NCBI GenBank assembly: GCA_016291185.1
Contig: JAEFAI010000008.1
Coordinates: 14,374 to 78,373 of the forward strand
DNA from: Bacteroidales bacterium
Lineage (GTDB): Bacteria; Bacteroidota; Bacteroidia; Bacteroidales; UBA932
Reading direction: 5' to 3'
Length of the DNA: 64,000 nucleotides
Part shown: positions 48,866-57,292 of the stretch, in pieces
Position numbering within the stretch: the first letter of the stretch is position 1
How the letters are laid out: each line of letters begins with the position of its first letter
The notes under the pieces: generated by a model
The model's database searches: none
What the model was told of the DNA's origin: nothing
What the model saw: only the letters and a program-made list of their open reading frames with translations
Position numbers and translations under genes: made by a program

Positions 48866-49378
48866 CTATATCAATTCCAGCCAGGCGCGGGGGACGTCGG
48901 CGCGGGCGAACCAGCTGCCCAGCAGCTCGACGACCACGTAGGTGCGTCCGTGGAACTCCAGCACGCGTCCTTCGACGCCGTTCAGTACGCCCTTGATCAC
49001 GCGGACCCGGTCGCCTAGGGCGAGGGGGCGGTCCAGCAGACCGCCTTCCTCGGTGGAGAGGTTCAGCACCCGCTGGAAGTCTTCCATCTGCTTGTCGGGT
49101 ACGACCAGCAGGGTTTTCGTAGCGGGGTCAATCAGGTAGCGCACCGGCAATCCCTGCTCGTTGGCGAGGGCGCAGGCCTGCCGCTTGGTAGTCCGGACAA
49201 AAATCAGGCCCGGAATGAGCGGCTTTTCATATTTCGTGCGCCCGCGCGTACGCGAACGCAGTTCGGTCGGCAGAAAGTGCTCCGTCCCCAGGCGCCCGAG
49301 GCGTTCGCGCACGCCCAGCTCCGCCCCGCAGCGTGTATGCGCTGCGAACCAGCAGGTCTGATCAGTATGAGAGGCCAT
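48866..49378 (-). CDS. upxY: UpxY-family transcription antiterminator (NusG paralogue)
   Basis: A 170-residue NusG-like specialised elongation factor. The NGN domain is CWFAAHTRCGAELGVRERLGRLGTEHFLPTE, RTKYEKPLIPGLIFVRTT and GLPVRYLIDPATKTLLVVPDKQMEDF; the KOW domain is LALGDRVRVIKGVLNGVEGRVLEFHGRTYVVVELLG. In Bacteroides, UpxY proteins bind the 5' leader of their own capsule operon and prevent premature termination. Here upxY is not the first gene of the long operon but lies in a separate minus-strand unit after the sugar transferase. No upxZ-like gene was seen. Confidence 0.9.
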   Translation of the reverse strand: MASHTDQTCWFAAHTRCGAELGVRERLGRLGTEHFLPTELRSRTRGRTKYEKPLIPGLIFVRTTKRQACALANEQGLPVRYLIDPATKTLLVVPDKQMEDFQRVLNLSTEEGGLLDRPLALGDRVRVIKGVLNGVEGRVLEFHGRTYVVVELLGSWFARADVPRAWLELI

Positions 49379-49391
49379 TGTGTGTCGGGGG

Positions 49392-50729
49392 TTAGAATTT
49401 CTTGCCGCTGACGATACTCAGGAAGGTCAATCCTAATACCCGGAAGTCAAACCACACGCTGTGGTTACGCAGGTAGTAGAGGTCGAGGTCGAGGCGTGTC
49501 AGCATCTTCTCCAGGGTGTCGGTATATCCGTTGTAGAGGGTCGCATAACTCGTGACCCCGGGACGGATCTGATAGAGGTACCGATATCGTGGGTTCTTCT
49601 CCATGATACGGTCGATGTAGAATTGCCGCTCCGGGCGGTACCCGATGAAGGACATGTCCCCCCGGAAGACGTTCCAAAGCTGCGGGAGCTCGTCGAGGTG
49701 GTGCTGGCGCAGGAATTTTCCCACGTGGGTCAGGCGCGGATCGTCGTCGCCGGCATAAAGTTGCGGAATGCCCATTGCCTCGGCGTCCCGCCGCATGGAG
49801 CGGAACTTGAGGATGTGGAACGGATGTCCGCCCAGGCCAATTCGCTCCTGGGAATAAACAACAGGACTGCCGTCCTCAAGGAAGACGGCCAGCGCACAGA
49901 TCAGGATTAAGGGCGAGAAAACAATCAGCAGGACTCCGGACAAAAAAATGTCGAAAGCTCGTTTGCTGAAGCGCTCGAACGCACTGATTCTACTCTTCGC
50001 CGGAATGTTGTCGGGCGTGCTGCTGCTCCCATCGGGGTCGTCGGGACCGCCTTTCGGAAACAGGATGCAGTCGATGCCGCCCAGGCGCCACTGCAGGGCT
50101 TCCAAGGCTGCGTCGTTGGCAATGTAGTAAACAAAGAATCCGTGCACGATTTTCTTGTCCATTTCCGGTCGGCGGGACAGCAGTCCCAGGATGTTGTAAC
50201 GGCCGGTCCGCTTGGCGCTCTCCGCAAAGAGGGCGGCGTTGTCATCGTCCCCGAACACGAGGGTATTGGGCCGGAAGGACAATTCTTTCATCTCCATAGC
50301 ATCTTCCCGCATGCGGATGAGCGTGGTGCGGATGATGAAGATCAGCATGGCGGAGAAGAGCGTGTCGGAGATAATGACCAGCATGATGTGGGCGGGCTGC
50401 GTGAATCCGCCCAGTCGGGTGAGCATCAAAACGATGAGGCTGATTCCTTTGACCAGGAGGGTCAGGAAGAGCCGGTCGGTCGAGAAGCTGTAGGTGCCCA
50501 GTCGTGCCCGGCGGAAGGTGCCTGAGATCAGCAGGCCCAACAAGGTGAAAACAAGAGCGTCACCTATATAAATAATAAGGTGTAGGGAGAATGCGTAAAT
50601 CGGTTCCGACACCCAGCGAACCAGCAAGAATGCGAAGAAAGACCCGAGGCACGAAAGCAACGTGTCCTGGAAGATGGGAGCCATTCTTGACCGCAAGGTC
50701 CTGTTTTGCATGTTTTGCATGCTGTGCAT
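49392..50729 (-). CDS. Polyprenyl-phosphate sugar-1-phosphate transferase (initiating enzyme)
   Basis: A 445-residue polyisoprenyl-phosphate hexose-1-phosphate transferase. Four N-terminal helices, a CoA-binding-like soluble domain (NTLVFGDDDNAALFAESAKRTGRYNILGLL), a fifth membrane segment (FDIFLSGVLLIVFSPLILICALAVFLEDGSPVVYSQERIG) and the catalytic bacterial sugar-transferase domain (FHILKFRSMRRDAEA, DELPQLWNVFRGDMSFIGYRPERQF, RPGVTSYATLYNGY) are visible. It loads the first sugar-phosphate on undecaprenyl phosphate. The N-terminus is uncertain: starts at 50729, 50720, 50711 or 50684 are possible within a TGTTTTGCA duplication. Confidence 0.92.
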   Translation of the reverse strand: MHSMQNMQNRTLRSRMAPIFQDTLLSCLGSFFAFLLVRWVSEPIYAFSLHLIIYIGDALVFTLLGLLISGTFRRARLGTYSFSTDRLFLTLLVKGISLIVLMLTRLGGFTQPAHIMLVIISDTLFSAMLIFIIRTTLIRMREDAMEMKELSFRPNTLVFGDDDNAALFAESAKRTGRYNILGLLSRRPEMDKKIVHGFFVYYIANDAALEALQWRLGGIDCILFPKGGPDDPDGSSSTPDNIPAKSRISAFERFSKRAFDIFLSGVLLIVFSPLILICALAVFLEDGSPVVYSQERIGLGGHPFHILKFRSMRRDAEAMGIPQLYAGDDDPRLTHVGKFLRQHHLDELPQLWNVFRGDMSFIGYRPERQFYIDRIMEKNPRYRYLYQIRPGVTSYATLYNGYTDTLEKMLTRLDLDLYYLRNHSVWFDFRVLGLTFLSIVSGKKF

Positions 50730-50745
50730 TCTTAATGTGGTCCTG

Positions 50746-50753
50746 CAAATATA
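50746..50753 (-). promoter_or_regulatory. -7 element for the sugar transferase-upxY unit
   Basis: On the minus strand this reads TATATTTG, 16 nt before the first ATG (50729). No TTTG is present at -33. A tandem TGTTTTGCA repeat lies just downstream. Confidence 0.5.
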
Positions 50754-50800
50754 GCGAATATTTCGTCAGAATAGCGTAATTTTTCAGCATAAACGAAGAA

Positions 50801-50821
50801 AACAGGCCGTAATGACCTGTT
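50801..50821 (-). terminator. Terminator of the rpsF-rpsR-rplI operon
   Basis: AACAGG and CCTGTT form the stem around a 9-nt loop; on the minus strand TTTTCTTCGTTT follows. It starts about 30 nt after the rplI stop codon. Confidence 0.7.
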
Positions 50822-50849
50822 CTCTTCAGTATTTGAATCCAAATTGGGA

Positions 50850-51302
50850 TTACTCAGCAGCGGCTTCGGCCTCGACGAGGACCTTGATTTTGGCGAAGAC
50901 GCCCTTGTAGCACTTCACCTTGCCTTCGAATTCGCCGACTTCCTTGATCTCGGGAACGGTGACATTCTTCTTGTCAACCTCGACACCGGCGGCAGCGAGG
51001 GCCTCGGCCACCTGGGCGGCGGTCACGGCGCCATAGAGCTTGCCGCTCTCGCCGACCTTGGCGGTCAGTTTCACTTCCACGGCCTCGATCTTGGCGGCGA
51101 CGGCCTGGGCGTCAGCGACCAGCTTGGCTTCCTTGTGGGCGCGCTGGCGAAGGGTCTCGGCGTGCTGCTTGAGCGCGGACGGGGTGCCGACGGAGGCGTA
51201 GCCCTGCGGGACGAGATAATTGAGCGCGTAACCGGTCTTGACTTCTACCACATCTCCGGCCTCGCCGAGATTGGCAACTTCTTTCTTGAGAATGATCTTC
51301 AT
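50850..51302 (-). CDS. rplI: 50S ribosomal protein L9
   Basis: A 150-residue two-domain ribosomal protein. The N-terminal domain has MKIILKKEVANLGEAGDVVEVKTGYALNYLVPQGYA, the L9 signature with Gly/Val positions; a long connecting helix (ALKQHAETLRQRAHKEAKLVADAQAVAAKIE) leads to a C-terminal domain (GKLYGAVTAAQVAEALAAAGVEVDKKNVTVPEIKEVGEFE). It is the last gene of the rpsF-rpsR-rplI operon. Confidence 0.97.
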   Translation of the reverse strand: MKIILKKEVANLGEAGDVVEVKTGYALNYLVPQGYASVGTPSALKQHAETLRQRAHKEAKLVADAQAVAAKIEAVEVKLTAKVGESGKLYGAVTAAQVAEALAAAGVEVDKKNVTVPEIKEVGEFEGKVKCYKGVFAKIKVLVEAEAAAE

Positions 51303-51312
51303 AACGCTTCAA

Positions 51313-51579
51313 TTATTTGAGGAGGTCGGTGACATACGGGAGAAGAGCGAGGGAGCGGGCGCGCTTGACGGCCTGCGCAACCTTGCGCTGGAACTTGAGG
51401 GAAGTACCCGTGATGCGGCGGGGAAGGATCTTGCCCTGCTCGTTGAGGAACTTCTTGAGGAACTCGGCGTCCTTGTAATCGACATACTTGATGCCCGCCT
51501 TCTTGAAGCGGCAGTATTTCTTCTTGCGAACCTCTACGGTAGGAGGGTTCAGATAACGGATTTCGTTGTTGTTTGCCAT
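51313..51579 (-). CDS. rpsR: 30S ribosomal protein S18
   Basis: An 88-residue primary small-subunit protein: [76 protein letters not shown] near the start and the [25 protein letters not shown] signature are decisive. It lies 15 nt after rpsF and 10 nt before rplI. Confidence 0.97.
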   Translation of the reverse strand: MANNNEIRYLNPPTVEVRKKKYCRFKKAGIKYVDYKDAEFLKKFLNEQGKILPRRITGTSLKFQRKVAQAVKRARSLALLPYVTDLLK

Positions 51580-51594
51580 AATGATTCCTCCTGA

Positions 51595-52008
51595 TTATTC
51601 TTCGGTTTCAATCTCTTCGGCCTCGGCCTTGGGGGCCTCTTCCTGCTGAGGAGCAGCGGCGGCGGCAGCGGCCTTGGCGGCGCGCGTCTGGCGACGGTGC
51701 TCGGCGTAAGCGACAGCGTGCTGGTCCAGGGCTACGGTGAGGTAGCGGAGGATGCGCTCGTCACGGTGATACTGGGTCTCGAGGGTGGCCACGAACTGCG
51801 GGTCAGCCTTGAACTCAATCAGGTAATAGAATCCTGACGTCTTGTGCTGGATGGGGTAAGCGAGCTGCTTGAGACCCCAGTCCTCTTCGTACACGATCTC
51901 GCCGCCGTTGTCACGGATCAGCTGGGTGTACTTGGCAACCGCTTCCTTCATCTGGGTGTCAGACAAAACGGGAGTTGCAATGAAAACGGTTTCGTACTGT
52001 TTGATCAT
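51595..52008 (-). CDS. rpsF: 30S ribosomal protein S6
   Basis: A 137-residue protein with the S6 core (MIKQYETVFIATPVLSDTQMKEAVAKYTQLIRDNGGEIVYEEDWGLKQLAYPIQHKTSGFYYLIEFKADP, then LRYLTVALDQHAVAYAEHRR) and an Ala/Glu-rich tail (AAKAAAAAAAPQQEEAPKAEAEEIETEE), longer than E. coli S6 without its glutamate tail. It is the first gene of the operon, driven by an exact consensus promoter. Confidence 0.97.
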   Translation of the reverse strand: MIKQYETVFIATPVLSDTQMKEAVAKYTQLIRDNGGEIVYEEDWGLKQLAYPIQHKTSGFYYLIEFKADPQFVATLETQYHRDERILRYLTVALDQHAVAYAEHRRQTRAAKAAAAAAAPQQEEAPKAEAEEIETEE

Positions 52009-52055
52009 TTTGTTAATAATTAAATAAATACACAGTCCCTCTTAAAAAGGGGCTG

Positions 52056-52086
52056 CAAAGATAGGAATAATTTTCGGATTATCAAA
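52056..52086 (-). promoter_or_regulatory. rpsF operon promoter
   Basis: On the minus strand TTTG (52086-52083) and TATCTTTG (52063-52056) are 19 nt apart, exact consensus. The -33 element overlaps the last codons and stop of the AraC-type gene. The rpsF leader is about 40 nt. Confidence 0.82.
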
Positions 52087-52414
52087 GAGATTCCGAATCG
52101 TGTCGGGGCGTGACGCCCGTGACCTTCTTGTAGACCCGGTTGAAGAAGGATACGCTCGAGAAGCCGCAGGCCGCGGCGACCTCCTGCTGGCGGGCGCCGG
52201 GGTGCTCCGCGCGGTAATCTTTGGCGTAGCGGATCCGCAGCGAGTTGACCAGGTCCGGGAACGGCATGCCGTACGACTCGTTGACCAACTTGGAGATGTA
52301 GGTCTTGTTGGTCTGCAGCCGACGCGCCACCTCCGTCACCGTGAGGTGCGGCTCCAGGAAGGCGCGGCGCTCGATTAAGAGTCGCCGGAATTCAGCGTTC
52401 AGTTGGCGTGGCAT
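52082..52414 (-). CDS. Stand-alone AraC-type DNA-binding domain
   Basis: A 110-residue protein that is only the two-helix-turn-helix AraC/XylS DNA-binding domain: LTVTEVARRLQTNKTYISKLVNESYGMPFPDLVNSLRIRYAKDYRAEH is HTH 1 and the connecting helix, QQEVAAACGFSSVSFFNRVYKKVTGVTPRHD is HTH 2 with the AraC signature. There is no sensor or receiver domain. It is divergent from the histidine kinase gene across a 125-bp region. In Bacteroidota hybrid two-component proteins this same domain is the output module, so it may be the separated output of the kinase/receiver pair. Confidence 0.88.
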   Translation of the reverse strand: MPRQLNAEFRRLLIERRAFLEPHLTVTEVARRLQTNKTYISKLVNESYGMPFPDLVNSLRIRYAKDYRAEHPGARQQEVAAACGFSSVSFFNRVYKKVTGVTPRHDSESL

Positions 52415-52433
52415 GGCATTTCTACTCGCTGAA

Positions 52434-52441
52434 CAAAGGTA
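52434..52441 (-). promoter_or_regulatory. -7 element for the AraC-domain gene
   Basis: Reads TACCTTTG on the minus strand, 19 nt before ATG 52414. No matching -33 element was found. Confidence 0.45.
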
Positions 52442-52504
52442 GGAATAATCTTCAACAATTCGTTCTAAATGTTTTGGAATCAGGCGGAAAAAAGGAGCGA
52501 AGAT

Positions 52505-52534
52505 TTTGAATGTTATAGTTTTTTTCTATATTTG
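52505..52534 (+). promoter_or_regulatory. Histidine kinase promoter, immediately before the start codon
   Basis: TTTG (52505-52508) and TATATTTG (52527-52534) are 18 nt apart, one base short of the usual range. The -7 element ends 5 nt before ATG 52540; the five bases are AGGAG, resembling a Shine-Dalgarno but too close to the ATG to act as one. Confidence 0.6.
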
Positions 52535-52539
52535 AGGAG

Positions 52540-54552
52540 ATGAAACGTTGGATCCTCGTTTGTTTTTGTCTGCTGGCGGCCCTCTGGACGTCGGCCGGGC
52601 AGAATAACCCGTACGAGATCGACGACGCCTGCTACGCCATCCTGCAACAGGCGGAGGCGGTGGTGGACGAACCGTCGGCGACGGAATTCGACGAAATCAA
52701 CGCCCGGCTGCTGGAGATGGCGATCGAGCGGGGCGACACGAAGGCGCAGACGCTTCACTATGTCTTTGCGCTTCGCCGCATCTGCCGGGTGGGCGTGAAC
52801 GTCCCCCTGGAGCAGCGCCTCCAGATGAACCGGCAGGTGGACGAGGCGTTCGACAAGCTGCGGGAAGTGGCCCGCGAGAAGGGCTACACCCAGTATTACT
52901 ACTACTCTTACGACCTGGCGCAGAACTACTATTTCGATTCCCGCCAGATCACGGCGGCGTTCGACCTGCTGGACAAGATGCTGAAGGAGTCCGAGCAGGA
53001 GAACGACGACTTCGGCGAATGGCAGGCCCTCCGTTTCCTGGCCCAGGTCTACATGCAGCAGGGGGATATCGTGAATACCCGTCTGTACCTCGTACAGGCG
53101 CTGGAGTTATATGAGGAGTCCAAGGACCCGGACGTCCGGAATCAGCCCGTCACGCGCACGTACTGTGACCTGGCCGACACGTACGACTTCGCCGAGGATT
53201 CGAGCCGCCTGTTCTACAACAAGGCGATGGCGGCCGCCCAGGCGCACCTGGACACGCTCCGATGCGCGTACTATCAGGCCCAGATCGCCGCGTTTGACAA
53301 GGATTTGGACGAGTACGAGCGCAAGCGCGATTACTGCCTGAACGATACGGCCTTCCCCTCCTTCTTCCGCACGGGAGAAGAGCTCTTCGCCTGCGTGGAC
53401 GCGCTGGTGCACAACTCACGCCCGTCGCAGGCGCTGATGGACACGCTGGCGCTGCCCCGACAGCAGCTGTTCCTTGGCCGTCTGGCGGCGCAGTGGGGGC
53501 AGTATGACATCTCCCTCCAGATGATGCGCAAGCGCTTCCAGGCGCTGCAGGAGATGTTGTCCAAGGTCAACAACATGCGGCTCGAAGAGGCTGCCGGGCG
53601 TTTCCAGAATTACTCCTTGAACCGGCAGCTGACTGAGATGAACCAGGAGGTGGTGATGGCCACGCGCCTGGTGGAGTTCCTGGTCATGGTGATCCTGCTT
53701 GTCTCGTCCGGCTTCTTCTGGGTGCACAACCGCAACCTGCGCAAGGCGCGGGAGGCGGACGAAGAACGAATCCGGGAGTTGAAAGAAGCGAACGAACAGG
53801 TGCAGCTCGCGAATGCGGCCAAGACCCGTTTCGTGCAGAATATGAGCCATGAAGTGCGGACTCCGCTGAATGCCATCGTGGGCTTCTCGCAGTTGCTCGC
53901 GCTCCCCGACGGGTCGTTCCCGGAGGAAGAAAAAGCTGAGTTCTCAGACCATATCATCAACAATACCAAGATGTTGACGATGTTGCTGGACGACATCCTC
54001 AACGCTTCCGCCATGGACGCCGGCAAGTATCGGATCAGCTATGAGGACGGCGAGATGAATTTCATCGCGCAGGCTGCAATCCGCAGCGCGGAGCACCGCC
54101 TGCAGCCGGGCGTGAAGATGTACTACGCGCCCGAGTCGGCGGAGCCGTTCAACTTCCAGACGGACCCGCGTCGCGTGCAGCAGATCCTCATCAACCTGCT
54201 GACCAACTCCTGCAAGCACACGAAGGAAGGCGAGATCCGCCTGTCCAGCTCGCTCACGAGCCGTCCCGGCTACGTGTCCTATTCCGTGACGGACACGGGC
54301 CCCGGCATCCCCGCCGACCAGGCCGAACGCATCTTCGACCGCTTCACGAAACTGAACGATTTCGTCCAGGGGACGGGCCTGGGCCTGAGCATCTGCCGAG
54401 ACATCGCCGGGCGCATGGGCGCCTCGGTCTACCTGGATACCACCTACACGGCCGGTGGCGCACGCTTCATCTTCGAAGTTCCTGTGGTCCCGCCGCCCCA
54501 AGAAGATATAACACAACCAAACAATAACCCCACTCAAGTTGATCATGCTTAA
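52540..54552 (+). CDS. TPR-containing membrane sensor histidine kinase
   Basis: A 670-residue sensor kinase. Signal peptide [20 protein letters not shown] is followed by a periplasmic helical domain of TPR-like repeats (residues about 25-370), one membrane helix ([18 protein letters not shown], about 383-400), a coiled coil ([23 protein letters not shown]), the dimerisation box [23 protein letters not shown] with phospho-acceptor His437, and a HATPase domain ([22 protein letters not shown]-box, [20 protein letters not shown]1, [19 protein letters not shown]2). It lacks receiver and AraC domains; both are encoded by neighbouring genes. Confidence 0.93.
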   Translation: MKRWILVCFCLLAALWTSAGQNNPYEIDDACYAILQQAEAVVDEPSATEFDEINARLLEMAIERGDTKAQTLHYVFALRRICRVGVNVPLEQRLQMNRQVDEAFDKLREVAREKGYTQYYYYSYDLAQNYYFDSRQITAAFDLLDKMLKESEQENDDFGEWQALRFLAQVYMQQGDIVNTRLYLVQALELYEESKDPDVRNQPVTRTYCDLADTYDFAEDSSRLFYNKAMAAAQAHLDTLRCAYYQAQIAAFDKDLDEYERKRDYCLNDTAFPSFFRTGEELFACVDALVHNSRPSQALMDTLALPRQQLFLGRLAAQWGQYDISLQMMRKRFQALQEMLSKVNNMRLEEAAGRFQNYSLNRQLTEMNQEVVMATRLVEFLVMVILLVSSGFFWVHNRNLRKAREADEERIRELKEANEQVQLANAAKTRFVQNMSHEVRTPLNAIVGFSQLLALPDGSFPEEEKAEFSDHIINNTKMLTMLLDDILNASAMDAGKYRISYEDGEMNFIAQAAIRSAEHRLQPGVKMYYAPESAEPFNFQTDPRRVQQILINLLTNSCKHTKEGEIRLSSSLTSRPGYVSYSVTDTGPGIPADQAERIFDRFTKLNDFVQGTGLGLSICRDIAGRMGASVYLDTTYTAGGARFIFEVPVVPPPQEDITQPNNNPTQVDHA

Positions 54553-54958
54553 TTTTGATCCTAACCGCGATTACTCCAACTACAACATCCTGGCAGTGGA
54601 TGACATTCCGCTGAACCTGTTGTTGGTACAGAAGATGCTGTCCCGTTTCAAGTTCGAAATCCGTACGGCTGCCAACGGCCAGCAGGCGTTGGACGCCGTG
54701 TCCCAACGTAAACCGGACCTGATCCTCCTGGATCTGATGATGCCGGGCATAGACGGTTTCGAAGTCATCAAGCGCCTGCGGGAGGACCCCGCCACGTCGG
54801 ATATCCGCATCGTCATCCTGTCCGCGCTCAATTCGAACGAGGATGTCGTGAAGGGTTTTGACCTGGGTGCGAACGACTTCATCATGAAGCCGATCATCAT
54901 GGAGAAACTGCTCAACAGCGTGATGACGCAGTTGCAGTTTGTCGAAGCCAAAGGCTAG
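54545..54958 (+). CDS. Single-domain response regulator (receiver only)
   Basis: A 137-residue CheY-like receiver: [19 protein letters not shown] (acidic pair), [20 protein letters not shown] with phospho-acceptor Asp63, VILSA (Ser/Thr switch) and FIMKPI (Lys115). No output domain. The start at 54545 overlaps the kinase gene by 8 nt, so the pair is translationally coupled. Its stop TAG and that of the convergent parE share the CTAG at 54955-54958. It may relay phosphate or act by protein contact, possibly on the AraC-domain protein. Confidence 0.92.
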   Translation: MLNFDPNRDYSNYNILAVDDIPLNLLLVQKMLSRFKFEIRTAANGQQALDAVSQRKPDLILLDLMMPGIDGFEVIKRLREDPATSDIRIVILSALNSNEDVVKGFDLGANDFIMKPIIMEKLLNSVMTQLQFVEAKG

Positions 54959-56859
54959 ATATTGACGTCTTCCAGTTCCTCTTCGGAGCGGAGGTTCGCG
55001 CGGATAAAGTTCTGGCGGTCGAGGGTGTTGTCACCCATGTAGAACGCCATGATGTTCGCGATGGACTCCTCCTCGGCGATCTTCACGAGGTCGAGGCGCA
55101 TCTCCGGCCCGATGAAGTGGACGAACTCTTCGGAAGATATTTCTCCCAAACCTTTGAACCGGGTGATCTCGACGCCGGTCTTGAGTGACTTAATCGCCTT
55201 GTCCTTCTCTTCCTGGTTGTAGCAGTAGTGGCTCTCCTTCTTGTTGCGCACGCGGAAAAGCGGCGTCTGGAGGATGTACACGTGCCCGCGCCGGATCAGG
55301 TCGGGGTAGTATTTCATGAAGAAGGTCAGCATCAGCAGGCGGATGTGCATGCCGTCGTCATCGGCATCGGTCGCCACGATGATGTTGTTGTAGCGGAGGC
55401 CTTCGAGGTCGTCCTCGATGCCGAGGGCGGAAATGAGCAGGTTCAGCTCTTCGTTCTCCGCGAACTTCTTGCGTTTTTCCTTGTAACAGTTGAGCGGCTT
55501 GCCGCGCAGGGAAAAGACCGCCTGGTAGTTGGCGTTGCGCGCCTTGGTGATCGTTCCGCTTGCGGAGTCGCCCTCCGTGATGAAGATGGAGGAGGCTTCG
55601 ATGTTCTCCTGCGTTTTCTCGGTGACTTTGTCGTTGTAGTGGTAGCGGCAGTCGCGCAGCTTGGGGTTGTAGACGTTGGTGCGCTTGTTGCGCTCGCGCG
55701 TCTTCTTCTGGATGCCGCTGATCTCCTCGCGCTCCTTCTGGGAGGATTTGATCTTCTCCTCGATCACGGGGACAATCTCCTTGTGGATGCGCAGGTAGTC
55801 GTCCAGGTTCTTGGCCACGAAGTCGTTCACGTAGGAGCGGATGGTCGGACCGATGTCGGTCTTGAGCGCGCCGCTCTCGTCGTGGAACTGCTTCTCCCAC
55901 ATATAGTTGGATCCGAGTTTGGTCTTGGTCTGGCCTTCGAAGTTCGGCTCCTGGATCTGGATGCTGATGGCGCCCACGACGCCCTGGCGGCAGTCGGTGG
56001 GGTCGTAGTTTTTCTTGAAGAATTCCTTCAGGGTCTTGGCGATGGCTTCGCGGTAGGCGGCGAGGTGCGTGCCGCCGTCGCGGGTGTTCTGGCCGTTGAC
56101 GAAGGAGGAGATGTTCTCGCCGTAGGCGTTGCTGTGGCTGAGGACGATTTCGATGTCCTCGCCCTCCAGGTGGATGGGCGGGTAGAGCGGCTCGTCGCTG
56201 AGCAGGTTCTCGTTCACGAGGTCCAGCAGGCCGTTCTCGGACTTGTAGGGCGTGCCGTTGAGGAGGAGGGTCAGACCTTTCTTGAGGTAGGAGTAGTTCT
56301 TGACCATCGTCTCCACGAAGTCCATGTTGAAGGCGTATTCGCCGAACATCATCTTGTCCGGCGTGAAGGTGACGAGCGTGCCGTTCTTCTCCGTGGTCTT
56401 GCCCTTGCCGCTGTCCTTCAGCTCGCCGCGCTCGAAGCGCGCCCAGGAGCTTTCGCCGTCGCGGTGGGAGCAGACGTAGAAGCTCTCGGAGAGAGCGTTG
56501 ACGGCCTTGGTGCCGACGCCGTTGAGGCCGACGGACTTCTTGAAGACCTTGTCGTCGAACTTGCCTCCGGTGTTGAGGATGCTCACGGCCTTGATCACGG
56601 AATCCAGGGGAATGCCGCGGCCGAAGTCGCGCACGGTGACTTCGTTTTCTTTGATGTCGATGCGGATCTCCTTGCCGAATCCCATCGCGAATTCGTCGAT
56701 GGAATTGTCCACGATTTCTTTCAGGAGGACGTAGATGCCGTCGCCCGGGTTGTTACCGTTGCCGAGTCGGCCGATGTACATACCCGGACGAAGGCGTACG
56801 TGCTGTACGCCTTCGAGGGTGCGTATGTTGTCGTCTGTGTAGTTGCTATTATTTGGCAT
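54955..56859 (-). CDS. parE: DNA topoisomerase IV subunit B
   Basis: A 634-residue GHKL-ATPase subunit of a type IIA topoisomerase. Motifs: RLRPGMYIGRLG, VDNSIDEFAMGFGKEI, DFGRGIPLD, VGLNGVGTKAVNALS (ATP lid), then the transducer domain and TOPRIM with FITEGDSASGTITKARN, FSLRGKPLNCYKEKRKK and ATDADDDGMHIRLLMLTFF, ending in FKGLGEISSEEFVHFIGP. Length and the EGDSASG/LRGKPLN pattern fit ParE of Bacteroidota rather than GyrB. parC is not in the window. It overlaps the DUF1573 gene by 11 nt. Confidence 0.9.
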   Translation of the reverse strand: MPNNSNYTDDNIRTLEGVQHVRLRPGMYIGRLGNGNNPGDGIYVLLKEIVDNSIDEFAMGFGKEIRIDIKENEVTVRDFGRGIPLDSVIKAVSILNTGGKFDDKVFKKSVGLNGVGTKAVNALSESFYVCSHRDGESSWARFERGELKDSGKGKTTEKNGTLVTFTPDKMMFGEYAFNMDFVETMVKNYSYLKKGLTLLLNGTPYKSENGLLDLVNENLLSDEPLYPPIHLEGEDIEIVLSHSNAYGENISSFVNGQNTRDGGTHLAAYREAIAKTLKEFFKKNYDPTDCRQGVVGAISIQIQEPNFEGQTKTKLGSNYMWEKQFHDESGALKTDIGPTIRSYVNDFVAKNLDDYLRIHKEIVPVIEEKIKSSQKEREEISGIQKKTRERNKRTNVYNPKLRDCRYHYNDKVTEKTQENIEASSIFITEGDSASGTITKARNANYQAVFSLRGKPLNCYKEKRKKFAENEELNLLISALGIEDDLEGLRYNNIIVATDADDDGMHIRLLMLTFFMKYYPDLIRRGHVYILQTPLFRVRNKKESHYCYNQEEKDKAIKSLKTGVEITRFKGLGEISSEEFVHFIGPEMRLDLVKIAEEESIANIMAFYMGDNTLDRQNFIRANLRSEEELEDVNI

Positions 56860-57208
56860 TCTTGACGGAACCTTTGAGGTGCAGGATCACGGGCTTCTTC
56901 TGCGCGGAGGTGTAGACGGTCAGCGTCTTGTCGAAGGTACCCGTGCCTTCGTCGTTGGAGTAAGTGGCTTTGATTTCGCCCTTGGCGCCCGGAGCGATGG
57001 CTTCGCGCGTCCACACGACGTCGGTGCATCCGCAGGAAGGAACAACGGCCAGGATCGAGAGATCTTCGTCTGCGTCGTTGATCACGGTAAAGGTGCAGGT
57101 CTGCTTGCCGGCTTTGGCACTGATCTCGCCAAAGTCGTGTACAGTTTTGTCAAACTGGATGGGTGCTGCAAGCGCGGCAGCAAGCAAGATTGTCAAAAGC
57201 GTTTTCAT
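56849..57208 (-). CDS. DUF1573 family exported protein
   Basis: A 119-residue protein with signal peptide MKTLLTILLAAALAAP and an Ig-like DUF1573 domain: FDKTVHDFGEISAKAGKQTCTFTVINDADEDLSILAVVPSCGCTDVVWTREAIAPGAKGEIKATYSND. The SCGCT motif is the family hallmark. Such proteins are abundant periplasmic or envelope proteins of unknown function in Bacteroidota. The start at 57208 lies 5 nt after a TAAATTTG -7 element; the longer frame to 57277 is rejected. parE is translationally coupled downstream. Confidence 0.9.
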   Translation of the reverse strand: MKTLLTILLAAALAAPIQFDKTVHDFGEISAKAGKQTCTFTVINDADEDLSILAVVPSCGCTDVVWTREAIAPGAKGEIKATYSNDEGTGTFDKTLTVYTSAQKKPVILHLKGSVKNAK

Positions 57209-57213
57209 AACTG

Positions 57214-57221
57214 CAAATTTA
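57214..57221 (-). promoter_or_regulatory. -7 element of the DUF1573-parE unit, 5 nt before the start codon
   Basis: Reads TAAATTTG on the minus strand and ends 5 nt before ATG 57208, the same spacing as at 9608 and 52527. No -33 TTTG was found at 19-21 nt. Confidence 0.5.
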
Positions 57222-57234
57222 CGAAAAAAATGAT

Positions 57235-57242
57235 TACTTTTG
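57235..57242 (+). promoter_or_regulatory. -7 element of the ferredoxin gene
   Basis: TACTTTTG matches TAnnTTTG and lies 50 nt before ATG 57293. No -33 TTTG seen. It is divergent from the DUF1573 promoter, 13 bp away. Confidence 0.5.
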
Positions 57243-57292
57243 TCCCGGTTTTTGCAAATACTGGACCGAACACACACTAAATTTTACTGATA

